Assembly: GCF_001742165.1 (NCBI RefSeq)
Contig: NZ_CP016444.1
Coordinates: 1,178,001 to 1,242,000, forward strand
DNA: 64,000 bases
From: Burkholderia stabilis
GTDB lineage: Bacteria; Pseudomonadota; Gammaproteobacteria; Burkholderiales; Burkholderiaceae
Direction: 5' to 3'
In this document: positions 62,704-64,000 of the stretch, in pieces
Layout: each line of letters begins with the position of its first letter
How positions within the stretch are numbered: the first letter of the stretch is position 1
Made by a program: the position numbers and the translations under genes
Notes under the pieces: model-generated
Seen by the model: the letters and a program-made list of their open reading frames with translations, nothing else
The model's database searches: none
What the model was told of the DNA's origin: nothing

Positions 62704-64000
62704 ATGACCGCACGCATTCATGAATTGCTGGATCGATGGCTGTCCGAGGCCCCCGGGCGCCCGTTCATCCATCTCCCCGATCGCAGCCTGAGCTACGCGG
62801 ACATCGGCGCGCTGGCCGATGCACTCGAACGCGAGCTGCGGGCCGACGGCGTGCGCCGCGGCGACCGCGTGCTGGTGGTGGCCGAGAACTGCGCCGAACA
62901 TGCCGCGCTGCTGATCGCGTGCAGCCGCGTCGGCGCGTGGTCGTGCGGCGTCAATGCGCGCATGGCGCCGGGCGAAGTCGACGCGTTCGCGCTCAAGGCC
63001 GATGCGCGCGTGCTGTACTTCACGTCGGGCGTGTCGCCGGCGGCCGGCGCGCATGCGGCGCGGCACGGCGCCGGCCCGTCATGCGCGAACGGCCTCGCGC
63101 GCAGCGCCTTGCATGCCGCGGCGCGGGTCGAACCGGAGCCGCTGGCCAGCGACGTGGCGGCCATCATCTTCACGTCCGGAACCACCGGCGCCCCCAAGGG
63201 CGTGATGATGACGCACCGCGGTGTGCTGCATTTCGCGCGCGTATCGGCCGAATCGCGCGCGCTGGGCCCCGACGACCGCGTCTACGCGTACGCGCCGATG
63301 ACGCATATCTTCGGTCTCGGCACGGTGCTGCTGGCGTCGCTGCACGCGGGCGCGGCGCTGGAAATGCGGCCGCAGTTCGAACCGGCGGAGCTGTTCGACG
63401 CGCTGGCGCACCGGCGCGTGAGCCAGGTGCAGGGGCCGCCGATGCTGTTCTCCCGGCTGCTGCGGTATTGCGCGGAACATCGTATCGCCCGCCCCGACGC
63501 ACCCTGCCTGCGTTATCTCTACGCCGGCGCCGGGCCGCTCGACATGGCGCTCAAGCAGCAGGTCGAGGCATTGTTCGGGCAGCCGCTGCATCACGGTTAC
63601 GGCCTGTCGGAATACGCGGGCTCGCTGCACGCCACCCGCCTCGGCGAAACGCGCGGCGATACCAGCGCGGGCTACGCGTTCCCGGGCGCCGAACTGCGCA
63701 TCGTCGATCCGGCCAGCGGCCGGACGCTACCCGTCGGCGCGCGCGGTGAAATCTGGCTGCGCGGCACGGGTCTGATGCCCGGTTATTTCCGCGACCCGCA
63801 GGCCACCGCCGACGTGATGCGCGATGGCGGCTGGTACGCGTCGGGCGACCTGGGCGAACTGCACGACGACGGCGCGCTGTTCATCGTCGGGCGGCTCAAG
63901 GAGATGATCATCCGCTCCGGGTTCAACGTGTATCCGGGCGAAGTGGAGCAGGCGCTCAACCGTTTCCCGGGCATCCTGAACTCGGCCGTCGTCGGGCAGA
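62704..64000 (+). CDS. Acyl-CoA ligase (AMP-binding), cut by the window end
   Basis: Adenylate-forming ligase; at least 432 residues are in the window and the frame is still open at 64000. The P-loop motif IIFTSGTTGAPKGVMMTH lies near residue 157, followed by YGLSEYAGSLHATR, WYASGDLGELHDDG and the hinge GRLKEMIIRSGFNVYPGEVE. About 60-80 C-terminal residues are expected beyond the window. AAGGAG precedes the ATG. It activates a carboxylic acid to its CoA thioester with ATP and offers an entry to the operon that does not depend on the CoA-transferase. Confidence 0.93.
   Translation, partial: MTARIHELLDRWLSEAPGRPFIHLPDRSLSYADIGALADALERELRADGVRRGDRVLVVAENCAEHAALLIACSRVGAWSCGVNARMAPGEVDAFALKADARVLYFTSGVSPAAGAHAARHGAGPSCANGLARSALHAAARVEPEPLASDVAAIIFTSGTTGAPKGVMMTHRGVLHFARVSAESRALGPDDRVYAYAPMTHIFGLGTVLLASLHAGAALEMRPQFEPAELFDALAHRRVSQVQGPPMLFSRLLRYCAEHRIARPDAPCLRYLYAGAGPLDMALKQQVEALFGQPLHHGYGLSEYAGSLHATRLGETRGDTSAGYAFPGAELRIVDPASGRTLPVGARGEIWLRGTGLMPGYFRDPQATADVMRDGGWYASGDLGELHDDGALFIVGRLKEMIIRSGFNVYPGEVEQALNRFPGILNSAVVGQ

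Overview
The window looks like a replicon segment of a Burkholderia, most likely of the Burkholderia cepacia complex. It is high-GC throughout with strong third-position GC bias, carries the small H-NS-type protein with a W-S-G-R-G-R-x-P core typical of Burkholderiales, and combines an exopolysaccharide locus with a dense run of small catabolic operons, each with its own regulator, as is common on Burkholderia secondary replicons. The assignment rests on protein character only; no search was run.

Layout. (1) 0.1-3.7 kb: a LysR regulator divergent from a dienelactone-hydrolase-like enzyme and two Rossmann-fold NAD(P)-binding proteins. (2) 3.8-4.4 kb: an H-NS-like nucleoid protein and a short orphan FlhD-like protein. 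(3) 4.8-22.6 kb: an exopolysaccharide locus. On the plus strand are galU, a PAP2 phosphatase, a Wzy-type polymerase and a secreted sialidase-like protein. Converging on the minus strand is one long operon: initiating phosphoglycosyltransferase, wza, wzb, wzc, wzx, a KpsS/KpsC-like transferase, an acetyltransferase, two glycosyltransferases, kdsA, kdsC, kdsB, kpsF. A full dedicated set of genes for CMP-Kdo implies a Kdo-containing, O-acetylated, Wzx/Wzy-dependent polysaccharide. A GlxA-type AraC regulator (23.4-24.5 kb) lies upstream. (4) 24.5-26.3 kb: about 1.85 kb without a convincing gene, of lower GC, with an IS110/IS1111 transposase scrap.

(5) 26.3-31.5 kb: a sigma-54 activator divergent from an aldehyde dehydrogenase/alcohol dehydrogenase pair, with a near-perfect -24/-12 promoter and a repeated TGTCGCA/TGCGACA activator site. 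(6) 31.8-39.9 kb: an aromatic-acid-type MFS permease, a LysR regulator and a CoA-transferase gene broken by a one-base frameshift, divergent from an SDR-fold protein that lacks the catalytic Tyr and Lys, a zinc alcohol dehydrogenase and an aldehyde dehydrogenase. (7) 40.1-42.2 kb: MerR regulator plus 14-helix drug exporter. (8) 42.3-45.1 kb: an NTF2-like protein, a frameshifted AraC regulator and a LuxR regulator. (9) 45.2-49.4 kb: a hydantoinase/acetophenone-carboxylase-like operon with a small zinc-ribbon subunit.

(10) 49.9-55.7 kb: two more dienelactone-hydrolase-like enzymes, three SDR-fold proteins (one a close paralogue of the NmrA-like protein at 2.3 kb) and an Old Yellow Enzyme. (11) 55.9-64 kb: a TetR regulator and an operon for a CoA-thioester pathway: CitE-like lyase, MaoC-like hydratase, acyl-CoA dehydrogenase, two class III CoA-transferase-family proteins (one a racemase with the full catalytic triad), a nitroreductase-like protein and an acyl-CoA ligase cut by the window end. 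The content resembles itaconate/mesaconate/methylsuccinate-type routes. Palindromes next to tetR and the lyase suggest one shared operator.
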